A stretch of DNA of 5,271 nt from positions 1 through 5,271 of the forward strand of contig JAAEQP010000063.1 in NCBI GenBank assembly GCA_024231375.1, given 5' to 3'. Every line of letters begins with the position of its first letter. Position 1 is the first letter of the stretch. The notes below the pieces were generated by a model. That model saw only the letters and a program-made list of their open reading frames with translations. It was not told the DNA's origin and made no database searches. The position numbers were made by a program, and so were the translations under genes. Shown here one piece after another: positions 5,132 to 5,271 of this stretch. The stretch comes from a bacterium. GTDB taxonomy: Bacteria > Hydrogenedentota > Hydrogenedentia > Hydrogenedentiales > SLHB01.

Positions 5132-5271
5132 TCAGCCCGTGTAGCCGGCGCCGGCCGTGGCCTGGACCACCAGCATCGCATCCCGCGCGTCGTCCCGAGA
5201 GCGCCCCAGATGCCCTTCGTAGTACTCGCGGGTCACCTGATCGCGGAACGCGTCCACACGGTCATCAGGCA
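5132..5271 (-). CDS. Probable galactokinase-family GHMP kinase, C-terminal end
   Basis: The frame is open from the window edge to TGA (5134-5132), giving the last 45 residues of a gene that continues past base 5271. The translation (PDDRVDAFRDQVTREYYEGH, then LGRSRDDARDAMLVVQATAG and AGYTG) has the form of the galactokinase C-terminus: a helix 'D-x-V-x-x-F-x-x-x-V-x-x-x-Y-Y', a short acidic 'D-D-A-R-D-A' step as in eukaryotic-type galactokinases (E-L-E-N-A-I), then a final beta-strand and a GxGA-like ending (here TAGAG). Galactokinase phosphorylates galactose at C1 in the Leloir pathway. Third codon positions are G/C-rich like the neighbours. None of the catalytic GHMP motifs are in the window, so the substrate is open and another sugar kinase of the family is possible. 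Confidence 0.5.
   Translation of the reverse strand, partial: PDDRVDAFRDQVTREYYEGHLGRSRDDARDAMLVVQATAGAGYTG

Noticed and set aside
4927..5181. Minus-strand open frame of 84 codons in the intergenic region
   Set aside because: It is out of phase with the galactokinase-like coding end that it overlaps, and its Pro/Arg/Ser-rich translation matches nothing.

Overview
The window looks like chromosomal DNA from a GC-rich bacterium (roughly 60% G+C by eye), probably an uncultured, environmental lineage. The lineage guess is inference. Most genes lie on the minus strand. The TPR protein at 3630-4637 joins a type II secretion F-like N-terminus to a tandem beta-repeat module, an architecture I loosely associate with Planctomycetota/Hydrogenedentota-type or deltaproteobacterial-type genomes. 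No phylogenetic marker is present, so the placement is weak. I see no rRNA, tRNA, CRISPR array, transposase or phage gene.

Layout, left to right: (1) 1-499, plus strand: the C-terminal half of a sensor histidine kinase, cut by the window edge. (2) 500-1054: a convergent intergenic region. It holds a broken minus-strand gene remnant (586-825) and a 148-bp element with imperfect terminal inverted repeats and a large stem-loop (840-987), which looks like a MITE/REP-type repeat. (3) 3531 down to 1055, minus strand: a tight three-gene operon in the order metallophosphoesterase, dGTPase (dgt), compact purine nucleoside phosphorylase (PNP). A 9-bp gap separates the first pair and a 1-bp TGATG overlap joins the second. 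(4) 4637 down to 3630, minus strand: the multi-domain TPR protein, 98 bp upstream of the operon, with its own sigma70-like promoter and a GTG start chosen by a good Shine-Dalgarno. (5) 4638-5131: a non-coding interval with a perfect 12-bp inverted repeat. (6) 5132-5271, minus strand: the last 45 codons of a probable galactokinase-family (GHMP) kinase.

How the genes fit together: dGTPase converts dGTP to deoxyguanosine plus triphosphate, and a 6-oxopurine PNP would cleave deoxyguanosine to guanine and deoxyribose-1-phosphate. The overlapping dgt-pnp pair therefore forms a plausible two-step deoxynucleotide disposal or salvage module. The metallophosphoesterase upstream may act on a nucleotide or phosphodiester, but its substrate cannot be read from the sequence. 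I found no convincing novel defence or mobile system. The most unusual items are the TPR fusion protein, the compact PNP and the structured repeat.
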